From the NCBI GenBank assembly GCA_011032825.1, contig JAADJZ010000019.1, positions 62,001-126,000 of the forward strand: a DNA stretch of 64,000 nucleotides, read 5' to 3'. The position numbers and the translations under genes were made by a program. The notes beneath the pieces are model-generated. The model was not told the DNA's origin, searched no databases, and worked only from the letters and a program-made list of their open reading frames with translations. This DNA is from Massariosphaeria phaeospora (Eukaryota; Ascomycota; Dothideomycetes; Pleosporales). Position 1 is the stretch's first letter. Every line of letters begins with the position of its first letter. This document shows, piece by piece, positions 12,134 through 23,040 of the stretch.

Positions 12134-13975
12134 ACGTAATCTACTACCAAAAGCAACAAACTACTAAAAGCAACAAAAAGCTTAGCAGCACTAATTTATG
12201 TTACGCATTTTCAATTTCATTGCTATTAAACAAAAAGCTTGCGTACGTCGTGCTAGCATCTAATTTAAAAGCTTTTTCTATATTCTTTTAGCAAGTTCGA
12301 GCATTGTGCTTTGTATTACTACAATTTCTACAGCGCCGTAGAGCTAGTTTTTCTTAACTCTTTTTACTACGCGCTTTCTTTGATAGCTAAAGCGTTGTAA
12401 ACGCTTTAGCAGCTACCTACGCTAATTCGTTACTATACTCTATTGTACTACTTATCTAAATTCGCTTTCGTTTGCGCAATTTCTGCTTGGTTATTTCTGC
12501 TAATTGATTTTTAAGCTTCTTAATACGGTAGTCTTTAAGCGCGTTCTAATGCAGCATTAATTTAGCTCTTTTTACAAGCTAAAAAAAGCTGCTTTGCGCT
12601 AAAGTTAGCAATTTAGTAATAGAATCGCGTACTAGCTTTAATTGCGATTTAAATTCAAGCGTATTGCTTAGAGTCTTTGACTGCTACGGCGTTTCTAGTG
12701 CGAAAAGTAGTAGTAGAGTACACAGCCGTACTTTAAAACAATTAAAAACTACCTACGCGTTAATAGAAACTAGCTTTAAAGCTTTAAAAGCTTTCTTGCA
12801 GTTCTTTGTTGTAAACACTTCAAAAAACGCGCTTCTAAAGGCTAGCAAGAAGCTTTTTTTGTTAATATAGAAAACGCGCTGGCGCGCTAAGTTCTAAATG
12901 CGTTAAAAGTACTTTAGCTTTAGCAGCGAAAAGTAGACTACATTTAGCAGCTAAAGAATATAAAATAAATAAGCTAGCATGCAAAGCGTAAGAATCTTGT
13001 TTTTAAAGCAATAGTTTTTGAAATTCTAAGATTAGTAGCTCTTATAGCCGTTCAAAATAAGTAGCTAATACTTCTCTACCTAACGCGCTTTTGTATGCGC
13101 GTTAAAGTGCTTTAACTATTTAAAACTAAAAGCGTTGTTTGTCTAGCCGTTTTTAGAAACTAAAAGCTTTTAATTGCTAGGTATAAAGTTCTTTTCGTAC
13201 TATGCTAAAATGTAAACGCGCTCTTTGTAAATAATAAATAGCAAAATTGCGTACTTTGCGGCGCAAATGCTCTAGATAACTGTTACCTACTCTCGATTGC
13301 CTAGCTAGATAAAATTAAGTTGAGTACGTTTTTAAAAGCTTGTAACAACTTTTATAGAGCTAATTACGCTTATTTAAAAGCTAGTTTTGTTAAAGTTGTA
13401 CACGTCGTTGTCGTAAACGCTGTACTTAGCTTTAGTATTCTCTACTAGCTTAAACTACGCGCTAATTATTTTTAGATTCTTTTAAAGTATTCTCTGCCTA
13501 TTCTTAGCTCAATTAAACGCTATTTTAAGCTAATCTAAACGCGTTACGAATCTCTTAGCTTAGTATTTGCTAACTAGCTCTCTACTGCGCGTACCTAGCA
13601 CTTTATTAGTTATATCTGCTACTTTACACAGCTAGAGCGCGAATTCTCGCGAATCGAGGTTAAGTATATATTAGACAATTGTTTGCTCTTTAGTTGCTGT
13701 AAGCTTATAGCCGTTAGCAAGTAATTCAAAGCAAAATAAAGTTCTTTTAGCGCGTTTAGAAAGAGTATAGTAATTAACGTTAAAAGCAGCAGTAGTAGCT
13801 TAAGAGCTTTAGAATTAGCTAGCTTAAAAAGCTGCAAAGGCAATCTAAAGCTTTTTTTCGTTTTGCTATAATAACGCGTTGTTTAGTTAAAGCATAACAA
13901 GATAATAAAAGAAGTAGCAGCTTTGGCAGATTTTGTTGCTCTTAGTAGTTTGTTGCTTTTGGTAGTAGATTACGT
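12134..13975 (-). mobile_element. pogo/Fot1-type DNA transposon P2-left
   Basis: An 1842-bp element flanked by TA (12132-12133 and 13976-13977). Its terminal inverted repeats (TIRs) are about 46 bp and start ACGTAATCTACTACC; they match between 12134-12179 and the reverse complement of 13931-13975. The minus strand encodes a degraded transposase with an N-terminal CENP-B/Tc5-type helix-turn-helix (a KEQTIVQYILNLDSR-like block near 13680) and a DDE_1 core (an LLILNGYKSYES-like block near 13040, then the HSSHILQPLDV equivalent). Length and TA target fit Fot1-like elements. It interrupts the copia RNase H tail. It also keeps the uninterrupted site corresponding to where P1b inserted in the sister copy P2-right (near 13045). 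Confidence 0.88.
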
Positions 13976-13977
13976 TA

Positions 13978-14049
13978 CTAAACAAAGCTTTAGAAACTTT
14001 TGTTAACACTAACTTACTACGCGTACGAGTTAACGAATAAGTAACACGT
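13978..14049 (+). pseudogene. C-terminal tail of the copia polyprotein (part 3)
   Basis: Joining 12131 to 13978 after removal of P2-left and one TA duplication gives a continuous copia C-terminus of the NKALETFV...LRVRV type, ending at a TAA/TAG cluster near 14046. This short exact rejoining is the best proof that P2-left inserted into copia. Confidence 0.7.
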
Positions 14050-14206
14050 AAAGCATTTACGAACTAACATTTCTTTCTTCTACACTTACAGCTACAACTT
14101 TTTTTTAACGCTTGTTTTTTTTTATTACAACTACACATACTTTTTTACTGCAAAAAGAAAAGTTGCTAGTGTTTGTACTTCTTTGCTTTTGCATAGCTAG
14201 GTGCTG

Positions 14207-14383
14207 TGTAACGTATACACAGCGCAAGCATACAGCTTTCTTTACTACTACTTTGTATAGTAGCAAATACAAAGCAAGCTTAGAAAGAGTATATAAAACT
14301 ATTTTGTTCTATTGTAAATAGAACATATACACGAACTAATATATAGAGATTAGTTACTTGTGCACTTGTTTTTTCCTTTTACA
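14207..14383 (+). repeat. putative 3' LTR of the copia element
   Basis: The segment begins TGTAACG and ends TTTTACA, has the TG...CA form of an LTR, and lies between the end of the copia polyprotein and the interrupted transposase of P3. Its length (177 bp) is plausible for a fungal copia LTR. The partner LTR would lie at or beyond the left edge of the window, so it cannot be confirmed. The 69-codon open stretch at 14112-14321 overlaps it and has no independent support. Confidence 0.35.
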
Positions 14384-16391
14384 CTTGTAAACCGACAAAT
14401 AGTATTTTTTTTAAACGAAGCTTGCTACGATTTCTAGAACAATAGAAAAAAGTTTTTTTTTTTAATTAAAACTAGCCTTTAGCTGCGCTGGATATAAAAC
14501 AATAGCTTTTTGCTATAAAAGTTAGATAAAAGCTTAAATATAACAACGTTAAAGAGTTAAAGCGTGTAACGTACCTTACGGGTAGTTAGGCCACACGAGT
14601 TCGCGGAACACTTTTGCCAAGCAAATTATCTAATATTATAACTTTAATACCTTTCTTAATAGTAGGCCTATTAGAATAATTTATACACTGTTTTAAAGCT
14701 CTAAGCTAGGACTTTAAAATCTACTAAAAATTACCTAAATAGGCTAAGTACTACTAGAGTTTTTAAAGTTTAAAGATAAAGAGCTCGCTTAAGCTCTATA
14801 CCTAGTATCTAGTAGAATTCTACTATAATAAACTTTTATATTCTAAAATATTCTTATTTATACTATATATTAAAGTACTAGAGAGTTTTATAGCGTGTAG
14901 CCTAAGATTAAAGCTACTAGATAGGTTAGAAAGTAGTTTACTTTCTTTATACTAGCTAAGTATAAATATCTATATATAACTATCAAAACCTAATGTAAAA
15001 CTACTTAATAATTTAGTACTTAGTATAATTATACTATATAAGCTTTAAAAAAGTAGTATTATTTAGAGTTATAATAGTACTAATACTTTATACTTAGTAG
15101 GTTTTATATATAAACTCTAATTCTATCTAATAGCTTTGATTCTAAGCTATATACTATATAACTTTCTAGAACTCTAACTTACAGTATAAATAAGAATATT
15201 TTAGAATATAAAAGTTTATTATAGTAGAATTCTACTAGATACTAGGTATAGAGCTTAAGCGAGCTCTTTATCTTTAAACTTTAAAAACTCTAGTAGTACT
15301 TAGCCTATTTAGGTAATTTTTAGTAGATTTTAAAGTCCTAGCTTAGAGCTTTATAACAGTGTATAAATTATTCTAATAGGCCTACTATTAAGAAAGGTAT
15401 TAAGGTTATAATATTAGATAATTTGCTTGGCAAAAGTGTCCCGCGAACCCGTGTAGCTCAACTACCCGTGAGGTACGTTAAGTTAAGTAAAAAAAAAGTA
15501 TAGCTAAAAGTATTCAATTGCGGTTACAATAGTTAATAAACTTTATTGTTAAGTAGCTTTTATAGCTGTTAACGATAAGTAATTAGTAAGCTCGTTAAGC
15601 TTGCTTTTTTGTATAGCAATTAAATACTTGCTTAAGCTATGCCAATTCAACGTCGTTGTTGCTTTAACTAAAAAAAGTTAAAGTAACAAAAACGTTGTGT
15701 TTTTTAGCTTTAATATTAGCTACTTATGTTGATTATAGTGTCTTTAATACGCTTTTATAAATAAAGCTAAGCAGCAACAACGTTTTATCTACGCAAACTA
15801 TTACTACGAAAGTTATCTACTTACGTAAGCTATTCTAGCGAGCTGCTTTTACTTCTTTTTTATTCTATAAACGTTAAAAGAACACTTGTTTTAAGCAGCT
15901 AATTATACTAATTATAAACTTTTTTTTATCTATATTACACGTTTGCTTAGGCTAAACGTTGTACTTTTTTATTTTTTTATGCAAAATGTTAAAGTATAGC
16001 TTGTATTTATTCTTTAAGTTAGCTACGTAGCGGTTAAAGTTTATAACGTTAGTAGCTATTTATTTTAAAATAAAATTGCTTTAGTTTCGGTAAAAAAAGT
16101 GCGTAACTTAGCTATTAGAAACAAGTAATTAGTGCAACGCGCTTCTAGCGTTTTAGAAAACTATTACGCTTTTTTACTTTTGCTTTAGCGTTAAGTAGTT
16201 AACGCTATATTAATTAGCAACTTGTTGAAAAGTAAATTTTGCGCCTAGTTTGCGCAAGTTCAAAGCTTTAATTGCTTTGTCGATTGAATTTATAGTAGTT
16301 AAGTAGTTGCGTGTTAAAAAAAGTAAATTAGAACGCAAGTTTGTTGTTGCAAAGTACGAGCTAACTTCGAGCATAGTGCGTATAAGCACGT
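14384..16391 (-). mobile_element. DDE_1 transposon P3 (second family), truncated by copia and carrying a 910-bp insert
   Basis: The minus strand holds a degraded transposase of a different DDE_1 group from P1 and P2. An N-terminal helix-turn-helix starts near 16290 (an IDKAIKALN-like block). A YNMDEKGF-like block, degraded to CNIDKKKF, lies near 15910. A DGHGSHLT-like block, degraded to NSYKSYLT, lies near 15570. The HTLQPLDV-like block follows the insert near 14560. The frame joins across the insert at 14569-15478 with one TA. The outer end has ACGT next to TA at 16392-16393. The C-terminus is cut at about 14400, where the copia LTR begins, so its remainder should lie left of the window. Confidence 0.72.
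14569..15478. mobile_element. 910-bp non-autonomous element with long terminal inverted repeats
   Basis: Two arms of about 293 bp (14569-14861 and 15186-15478) are near-perfect reverse complements around an AT-rich centre of about 320 bp. The ends read ACGTACCTTACGGGTAG and the element is flanked by TA on both sides (14567-14568 and 15479-15480). The ACGT ends and TA duplication are shared with P1 and P2, so a Tc1/mariner-pogo-class enzyme is the likely mobiliser. No coding potential is seen. The tips keep GG and CC and look less RIP-mutated than their surroundings. Confidence 0.85.
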
Positions 16392-18491
16392 TAAAGTTAA
16401 GTATATATTAAACAATTGTTTGCTTTTTAGTAGTAACGTGTTTCATTAGTAAGTTAGCTACTTTAGTGAGTTGGCTACTAAACACCGGCGCGGCAACTGC
16501 GCAGCAACAACACGTAATGTCTCAACAACACAACGCGCAAAGTACCTATACTAAAAGCGATATATATATCGCTATCTCTAATATTCAATCTAAGCAGATT
16601 TAAAGTAAAAAGCGCGCTGCTGCAGTCTACAAAGTCTTTTAATTAACAATCTAAAACTAACGCGCTAGGAGACTCTCTTGACGCAACTGCGAGCTAAAAT
16701 CAAAGCGCTTTACAAAACTAGAAAAGAAAGCAATTATGCAGCGTATACTTAACAAATTTCTACAAGGTTTACTGCTTTTAAAAGCACACATACAAGATAT
16801 AGCAAATAGACTACTAAAAGAGCGCAGATGCAACTCTACTAGCAAGTGCTAGGTTAATAGGTTTATTAAGCGTACTTTTAAGCTGCGAACGCGATAGAGC
16901 TGTTTGTACAATCGCTAGCAAGCTGCCTGCAAAGACCTAGCAGTTATTAAGCCCTAGTTCAGCCTAGTTCAATTGGTAAAGGCGAAGTACGATATTCTTA
17001 ATAAGAATACCTAGAACTTTGATAAATTAGGCTTTTTAATAGGCAAGATTACGTTTTAGCTCGTAGTAACAAGCTTAGATAAGCTTAAAAAAGCAAAGAA
17101 ACTACAGCCTAGCGATCGCGAATAGACTACTCTAATACAAGCTATTAGCGCAACGAGAAAGCGCATTCTACCCTTTATTATCTTTGCTAGCAAGGTTCTA
17201 ATCTCTACTTGGTTTAAGCTAGAAATACTACGCAACTAGGTTATTTAAATTAGTCTAAATAGCTAGACAAGCAACGATCTTAGGGTTAACTAGCTTAAAC
17301 ACTTTAATACGCATGCAAAGTCTGTAAGAGCGTACAGGCTACTTATTATTAACAGCTACAAAAGCTATTGCTCGCTTGCTTTCTAGAACTACTGCAAGGA
17401 AAACAAGATTATTGCTTTTTGCATGCTATTTTACTTATCGCACTTGCTGTAGCTTTTTAACGTCGCCTGCTTCGCGCCGCTAAAGCGCTTTTATAGCAAT
17501 AGTATCTTAGCTTTAGCGCGCAACTACATCTACTACATTAGCAAAGAAACTTTTTTACTAGCTTTTAAAGCTGCCTATGAGCATACATTTACTAAAGAAA
17601 ACGCTCGCGCAAGGTTTAAAAGCGCTAGATTAGTTCTATTTAACCTAGATGTAGTGTTATTGAAGCTTGATGTAAAGTTGCGCACGCTAACTTCGCTACA
17701 GCGCAACGACGCTGCATAAAAAGCAAAGACGCTGCGCAACGCAAAAAAGCTAGAAGCTTAGACTACGCTTATTTAACAGAGAATGCAAAAGCGCTTAAGT
17801 TTTTTAGCGAGCTCTCTTAACAAGCAAGTACAATAGCTAAGTAAAAGCGCGCAGCAAATAGCGCATAATATAGTGTTGCTACAGAAAAAACAAGCGCGTA
17901 TGCAAAGTGCAATTAAAAAGCTTACAAAGCGCAAAACTCGTAAAAGGCAATACGTATAGGTTAAAAAAACTCTAATAGTTAGTAAAGTATCTAACTTAAT
18001 TGCTGCAAAAGAGAGTAGTAGTCGTGAGAACAGCAAGACGCCTGCGAAAAAAGTGCGCGCAAAGAAGCGCTGCGGCCGTTGCAGCGAGATTGAGCATAAT
18101 TCTTGCACTTGTAAAGTAGAAATAGAGAATGTAAATAGTAGTACTGCTTTTAAATAATATTATTTTATTGCGTATAGTATAGTAATTTGTTGTAGTATTG
18201 CACTACGTCGCTGCGCGTGCGCGACGCTAGGGTTTAGTAGCCAACTCACTAAAGTAGCCGACTTACTAATGAAACACGTTAACGTTAGTAAGTTTATATT
18301 AAGCGTAGCGAGTTTCAAAGCAATGCGTAATTTTATAGTATTAACAAGTTAAAGTTGTAAAAAATACGTTAAACGCCTAAGCAGCGCGCTAGAAGCTTTA
18401 GAATTAGTATATATCGTAAGCAAAAAAAGCAAGCTAAATTCTATTTTTGCTATTAAATAGTTGCACGTTTTGTTATTAAGCTATGTTACGT
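16392..18491 (-). mobile_element. fragment of a third P2-type transposon (P2c), split by P1a
   Basis: Segments 16394-16433 and 18282-18491 read on the minus strand match the N-terminal part of P2-left, including the KQTIVQYILNL-like block and the CTTTAGAATTAG stretch near 18395. The pogo copy P1a separates them. The outer end, ACGT then TA at 18491-18493, resembles the P2 terminus. The C-terminal half is missing because P3 begins at 16391. Homology is partial and the assignment is inferred. Confidence 0.55.
16436..18279 (+). mobile_element. pogo/Fot1-type DNA transposon P1a
   Basis: An 1844-bp element with TIRs of about 47 bp (start ACGTGTTTCATTAG; the two ends differ at about 2 positions) and a TA duplication (16434-16435 and 18280-18281). 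The + strand encodes a degraded Fot1-like transposase: an N-terminal helix-turn-helix near 16570, a DDE_1 core, an LLIINSYKSY block near 17337 (LDGHGSH equivalent), a CFAPLKRFYSN block near 17470, an LDVKLRTLT block near 17675, and a C-terminal Lys/Arg- and Cys-rich tail to about 18150. In-frame stops are frequent. It is a direct-repeat partner of P1b. The minus-strand open stretch 17773-18108 is antisense to the tail. Confidence 0.92.
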
Positions 18492-19622
18492 TAGTAAAAG
18501 AGTAAGTAGTTTTAGCGAAAACTAATCTACTTAGTAAGTTAACTCGCTTAGTAGTAGAATACATTATAGAGTTTTAAATAAATAACAGTTTACATACGAA
18601 CTTAGAACACAACTAGATCTAACAAAGAAAAAACAAAAAAATAGAATTTGCTAACTTAATAGAAAGCTTATATAGAGTTTTCGAAATACTAACGTAATAA
18701 GTTATTAAACTCTTTAGATTATCGAACTTTCTAGAAATTGCCAAAACTACTACTTTCTCTATCAACGCAATATATTTTAACTAACTAACGCGTTATTATA
18801 CTAACACGAAAAAAAACCTTCGCTTACTTTCGAAGCTTATAATTCTAGCTAATTCTAAAGCTATTAAGCTGCTGCTATTGCTTTTAACGTTAAACGCTAA
18901 ACTTTTAACAAACGCGCTTAAAGAATTCTATTTTAAGCTTAAACACAATTTAATTGCTAAAAGCTTACTACAACTATAGAGCAAACAATTGTTTAATATA
19001 TTCTTAACTTTAATTTGCGAGAATTTGCTTTTCGGTTGTTTAAAATAAAAGATATAGAAAATAAACTAGTAGCTACGCAAAGTAAAAAGCTAGTAAACAA
19101 AAAATAGGCTACAAGATTTGGAACGCGTTTAAGCAAGCTTAAAATAGCTTTTAATTAAGCAAAGAAATAGCAGAGAATACAATAGAATTTTTTTAAAGTA
19201 ATTAGCGCGTAGTTTGAGTTTGTTAAGAATACTAAAGCTAAGTACAGCATCTACAAGAATAACGTGTATAATTTTAATAAAACTAGTTTCTAAATAAGCG
19301 TAATTAGGTTTATAAAAGTCGTTACAAGCTTTTAAAAACGTACTTAATCTAATCTAATTTAGCTAGGTAATTAGAAGTAGGTAATAGTTATCTAGAGCAT
19401 GTGCGCCGCAAGATACGCAATTCTACTTTTTATTATCTACAAAAAGCGCGTTTATATTTTAACATAGTACAAAAAGAACTTTATACCTAGCAATTAAAAG
19501 CTTTTAGTTTCTAAGAACGGCTAGACAAACAACGCTTTTAGTTTTAAATAACTAAAGCATTTTAACGCGCATACAAAAGCGCGTTAAGTAGAAATATATT
19601 AGCTACTTATTCTAAACAGCTA

Positions 19623-21466
19623 ACGTGTTTTATTAGTAAGTTAGCTACTTTAGTAAGTTAGCTACTAAACACTAGCGCGGCGACTGCGCGGCAACAACAC
19701 GTAATGTCTCAACAACACAACGCGCAAAGTACCTATACTAAAAGCGATATATATATCGCTATCTCTAATATTCAATTTAAGTAGATTTAAAGTAAAAGGC
19801 GCGCTGCTGCAGTTTACAAAGTCCTTTGATTAACGATTTAAAACTAACGCGCTAAGAGACACTCTTAACGCAACTGCAAGCTAAAATCAAAGCGCTTTAC
19901 AAAACTAAAGAAAGAAGCAATTGTGCAGCGTATACTTAACAAATCTTTACAAAGTCTACTGCTTTTAAAAGCATACATACAAGATATAGCAGATAGACTA
20001 CTAAAAAAGCGCAAATGCAACTCTACTAGCAAGTGCTAGGTTAATAGGTTTATCAAGCGTACTCTTGAGCTGCGAACGCGATAGAGCTGTTTGTACAATC
20101 GCTAGCAAGCTGCCTGCAAAGACCTAGCAGTTATTGAGCCTTAGTTCAGCCTAGTTCAATTGGTAAAGGCGAAGTACGATATTCTTAATAAGAATACCTA
20201 GAACTTTGATAAATTAGGCTTTTTAATAGGCAAGATTACGTCTTAGCTTGTAGTAACAAGCTTAGATAAGCTTAGAAAAGCAAAAAAACTACAGCCTAGC
20301 GATTGCAAATGGACTACTCTAATACAAGCTGTCAGCGCGACAAAGAAGCGCATTCTACTCTTTATTATTTTCGCTAGCAAGATTCTAATCTCTACTTAGT
20401 TTAAGCTAAGAATACTACGCAACTAGGTTATCTAAGTTAGTTCAAATAGCTAGACAAGCAATAATCTTAAGGTTAACTAGCTTAAACACTTTAATACGCA
20501 TGCAAAGTTTGTAAGAGCGTACAGGCTACTTATTATTAACAGCTACAAAAGCTATTGCTCGCTTGCTTTTTAGAACTACTACAAAGAAAACAAAATTATT
20601 GCTCTTTGCATGCTATTTTACTTATCGCACTTGCTGCAGCTTCTCAACGTTACCTGCTTCGCGCCGCTAAAGCGCTTTTATAGCAATAGTATCTTAGCTT
20701 TAGCGCGCAACTACATTTACTACATTAGCAAAGAAACTTTTTTACTAGCCTTTAAAGCTGCTTACGAGTATACATTTACTAAAGAGAACGCTCGCGCAGA
20801 GTTTAAAAGCGCTAGATTAGTTTTATTTAACCTAGATGCAGTGTTATTGAAGCTTGATGTAAAGTTGCGCACGCTAACTTTGCTACAGCGCGACGACGCT
20901 GCATAGAAAGCAAAAACGCTGCGCAACGCAAAAGAGCTAAAAGCTTAGACTACGCTTATTCGACAGAGAATGCAAAAGCGCTTAAATTTTTCAGCAAGCT
21001 CTTTTAACGAGTAGGTACAACAGCTAAGTAAAGGCGCGCAGTAGATAGCGCATAATATAGTGTTGCTGCAAAAAGAACAAGCGCGTATGCAAAGCGCAAT
21101 TAAAAAGCTTACAAAGCGCAAAACTCGTAAAAGGCAATACGTACAGGTTAAAAAAACTCTAACAGTTAGTAAAGTATCTAACTTAATTGCTGCAAAGAAA
21201 AGTAGTAGTTGTAAAAACAGCAAAACGCCTGCAAAGAAAGTGCGCGCAGAGAAGCGCTGCAGCTGTTGCAGCAAAATTAAGCATAATTTCTGCACTTGTA
21301 AAGTAGAAATAGAGAATGTAAATAATAGTACTGCTTTTAAATAATATTATTTTATTGCGTATAGTATAGTAATTTGTTGTAGTGTTGCACTACGTTGCTG
21401 CGCGTGCGCGACGCTAGGGTTTAGTAGCTAACTCACTAAAGTAGCTAACTTACTAATGAAACACGT
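19623..21466 (+). mobile_element. pogo/Fot1-type DNA transposon P1b
   Basis: The 1844-bp sister of P1a, in the same orientation and of the same length. TIRs start ACGTGTTTTATTAG, with TA at 19621-19622 and 21467-21468. It is inserted in P2-right, and the empty site survives in P2-left. The longest undamaged parts of its transposase are 20610-20906 (end of the DDE_1 domain, with the CFAPLKRFYSN and LDVKLRTLT blocks) and 21060-21344 (basic C-terminus ending in a Cys/His cluster of the RRCxxC...H...C type). Stops elsewhere make it inactive. The minus-strand stretch 20945-21295 is antisense. Confidence 0.92.
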
Positions 21467-22185
21467 TATAAAAGCTACTAATTTTAAGATTTTAAAAACT
21501 ATTGCTTTAAAAGCACAATTTTTACGCTTTGCATGCTAGCTTATTTATTTTATATTCTTTAGCTGCTAGATGTAGTTTGCTTTTTGCTGCTAAAGCTAAA
21601 GTACTTTCAACGCGTTTGAAACTTAGCGCGCTAGCGCGTTTTTTATATTAACAAAAAAAGCTTTCTACTAGCTTTTAAAAACGCGTTTTTTAAAGTGTTT
21701 ACAACAAAAAACTGCAAAAAAGCTTTTAAAGCTTTAAAGCTAGTTTCTATTAACGCGCAAGTAGTTTTTAGTTGTTTTAAAGTACAACTGCGTACTTTTT
21801 GCACTAGAAACGCCGTAGCAGTTAAAAACTCTAAGCAATACACTCGAATTTAAATTGCAATTAAAGCTAGTACGTAATTCTATTACTAAATTGCTTACTT
21901 TAGCGCAAAGTAGCTTCTTTTAGCTTGTAAAAAAAACTAAATTAATGCTGCATTAAACCGCGCTTAAAGACTACTATATTAAAAAGCTTAAAATTAATTA
22001 GCAAAAATAACTAAGTAGAAATTGCGCAAATAGAAGCGGATTTAGTATAGTAGTATAATAGAGTATAGTAATAGATTAGCGTAAGTAGCTGCTAAAGCGT
22101 TTACAGCGCTTTAGCTATTAAAAAAAGCGCGTAGTAAAAAAAGTTAAAAAAAAGCACAACTAGCTCTACGGCGCTGTAAAAACTA

Positions 22186-22510
22186 CGCTAGCAAACAAAT
22201 AAAAAGTACTTATTATTGAGTATAAGTTAAGTTAGAGTCGCACAAATCTAAAGTTAAAGTTAAGTTAAAGTAATCAAAGCGTAGGTTAAAGTTAGGTTAT
22301 AGGTACTACTTTTAGGTTAATAAACTTATTATAAGTAGCTGTTATAATTATAAAAAGAAAATATATTAAAATATAAAATTGTAGAAGTTTATGCTAACTC
22401 AACTTTAACCTACGCTATTTAGTTTTAGCGTAGGTATAAGTTAAGTTAGCACTAGAGTCTTACGTAAGCTAACTTAACTTTAACTTAACTTATACTTATT
22501 TACTACTTTA
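22186..22510. mobile_element. 325-bp hairpin-forming insert, MITE-like
   Basis: Compared with P2-left, P2-right has extra sequence between two copies of GTAAAAACTA (22176-22185 and 22511-22520). The insert contains long imperfect inverted repeats (AGTATAAGTTAAGTTA from 22219 and its complement ending at 22496) rich in AAGTTAAAGTTAA units. A 9-10 bp duplication is unlike the TA of pogo elements and fits a Mutator-like or hAT-like non-autonomous element. It has no coding capacity. Confidence 0.6.
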
Positions 22511-22819
22511 GTAAAAACTATAGTAATACAACGCACAATGCTTAAACCTACTAAAAAAATACAAAAAATGCTTTTAAATCTAAAGCTAGCACGACGTACG
22601 CAGGTTTCTTGTTTAATAGCAATTAATTTAATATTCTTTGAGATAAGTTGGTTGTGCTAAGCATTTTTAGCTAGGTTACTAGTTTAGCCAAGTTACTAGT
22701 AGTTTACGTTATAGACTTAATAATTTTATTTTTAAAAGTGCATAGCTCGTAGCTTAGTAGTAGTTTTACTAGTAGCTGTTTAGTTTTATAACTTGCTTTT
22801 AGTTGTTTTAGTTTTCGTT

Positions 22820-23040
22820 TGTAAAGCCGAGTAGCTTTACGTGTTTGTTTCTTTTCGATTAATAGCTACTGTAGGTTATAACGGGCTAGACTAGTTTCTT
22901 GCAAAGCCTTTAAAAGTACCTCGCATTGAATTGCTGCTAAAATAGTAATTCGTTTCTTTTACACGAATATACTATCTTTATTACTATACTATTAATCTAT
23001 TTTAAGTGTTATCAAACTTACGATTAAACGCAGTCTTACA
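22820..23040 (+). repeat. 5' LTR of gypsy B (RIP-mutated copy)
   Basis: 221 bp, TG...CA, preceded by TSD TCGTT. It differs from the 3' LTR at about 37 positions by my alignment, all transitions. In about 35 of them this copy carries the T or A. Confidence 0.93.

Larger units (their letters stand above)
1..14383 (+). mobile_element. Ty1/copia retrotransposon, RIP-degraded and split by two later insertions
   Basis: A copia-type polyprotein can be followed on the + strand through many TAA/TAG stops. The order is gag, zinc knuckle, protease, GAG-pre-integrase, integrase, reverse transcriptase, RNase H, which is the copia order (integrase before RT). It is interrupted by gypsy A (2413-9577) and by P2-left (12134-13975). 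Removing each insertion with one TSD copy restores the frame. The RNase H tail resumes at 13978 and ends near 14046. A putative 3' LTR lies at 14207-14383. The first 24 bases of the window resemble the last 24 bases of that LTR with C-to-T changes, so the 5' LTR may end at about position 24; this is weak. What is seen is the domain order and stops; RIP as the cause is inferred from the transitions. Confidence 0.85.
18692..22709 (+). mobile_element. pogo/Fot1-type DNA transposon P2-right with two later insertions
   Basis: Inverted homologue of P2-left. It starts ACGTAATAAG after a TA (18690-18691) and ends TTTACGT before TA (22710-22711). Subtracting P1b (1844 bp plus one TA) and the 325-bp insert with its duplication leaves about 1.84 kb, matching P2-left. 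The transposase on the + strand begins near 18740, reaches the DGHESH equivalent at the P1b junction near 19600, and continues after 21470 through a FKNAFFKVFTTKNC-like block near 21690 to about 22000. It is stop-ridden. Confidence 0.82.

Noticed and set aside
12664..12870. 68-codon open frame, with a look-alike at 21643-21843 on the minus strand
   Set aside because: These are antisense stretches of the P2 transposase C-terminus in its two inverted copies, not genes.
14112..14321. 69-codon open frame
   Set aside because: It overlaps the putative copia LTR and has no support beyond chance openness in a T-rich strand.
14567..15480. Large palindrome considered as an assembly fold-back or an rRNA-type hairpin
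   Set aside because: It has a TA duplication on both sides and the P3 transposase frame rejoins across it, so it is an inserted element. No rRNA motifs are present.
17773..18108. Minus-strand open frame with hydrophobic-looking product, and its twin at 20945-21295
   Set aside because: Both are antisense to the Lys/Arg-rich C-terminus of the P1 transposase. The hydrophobicity is the mirror of AAA/AAG-type codons.
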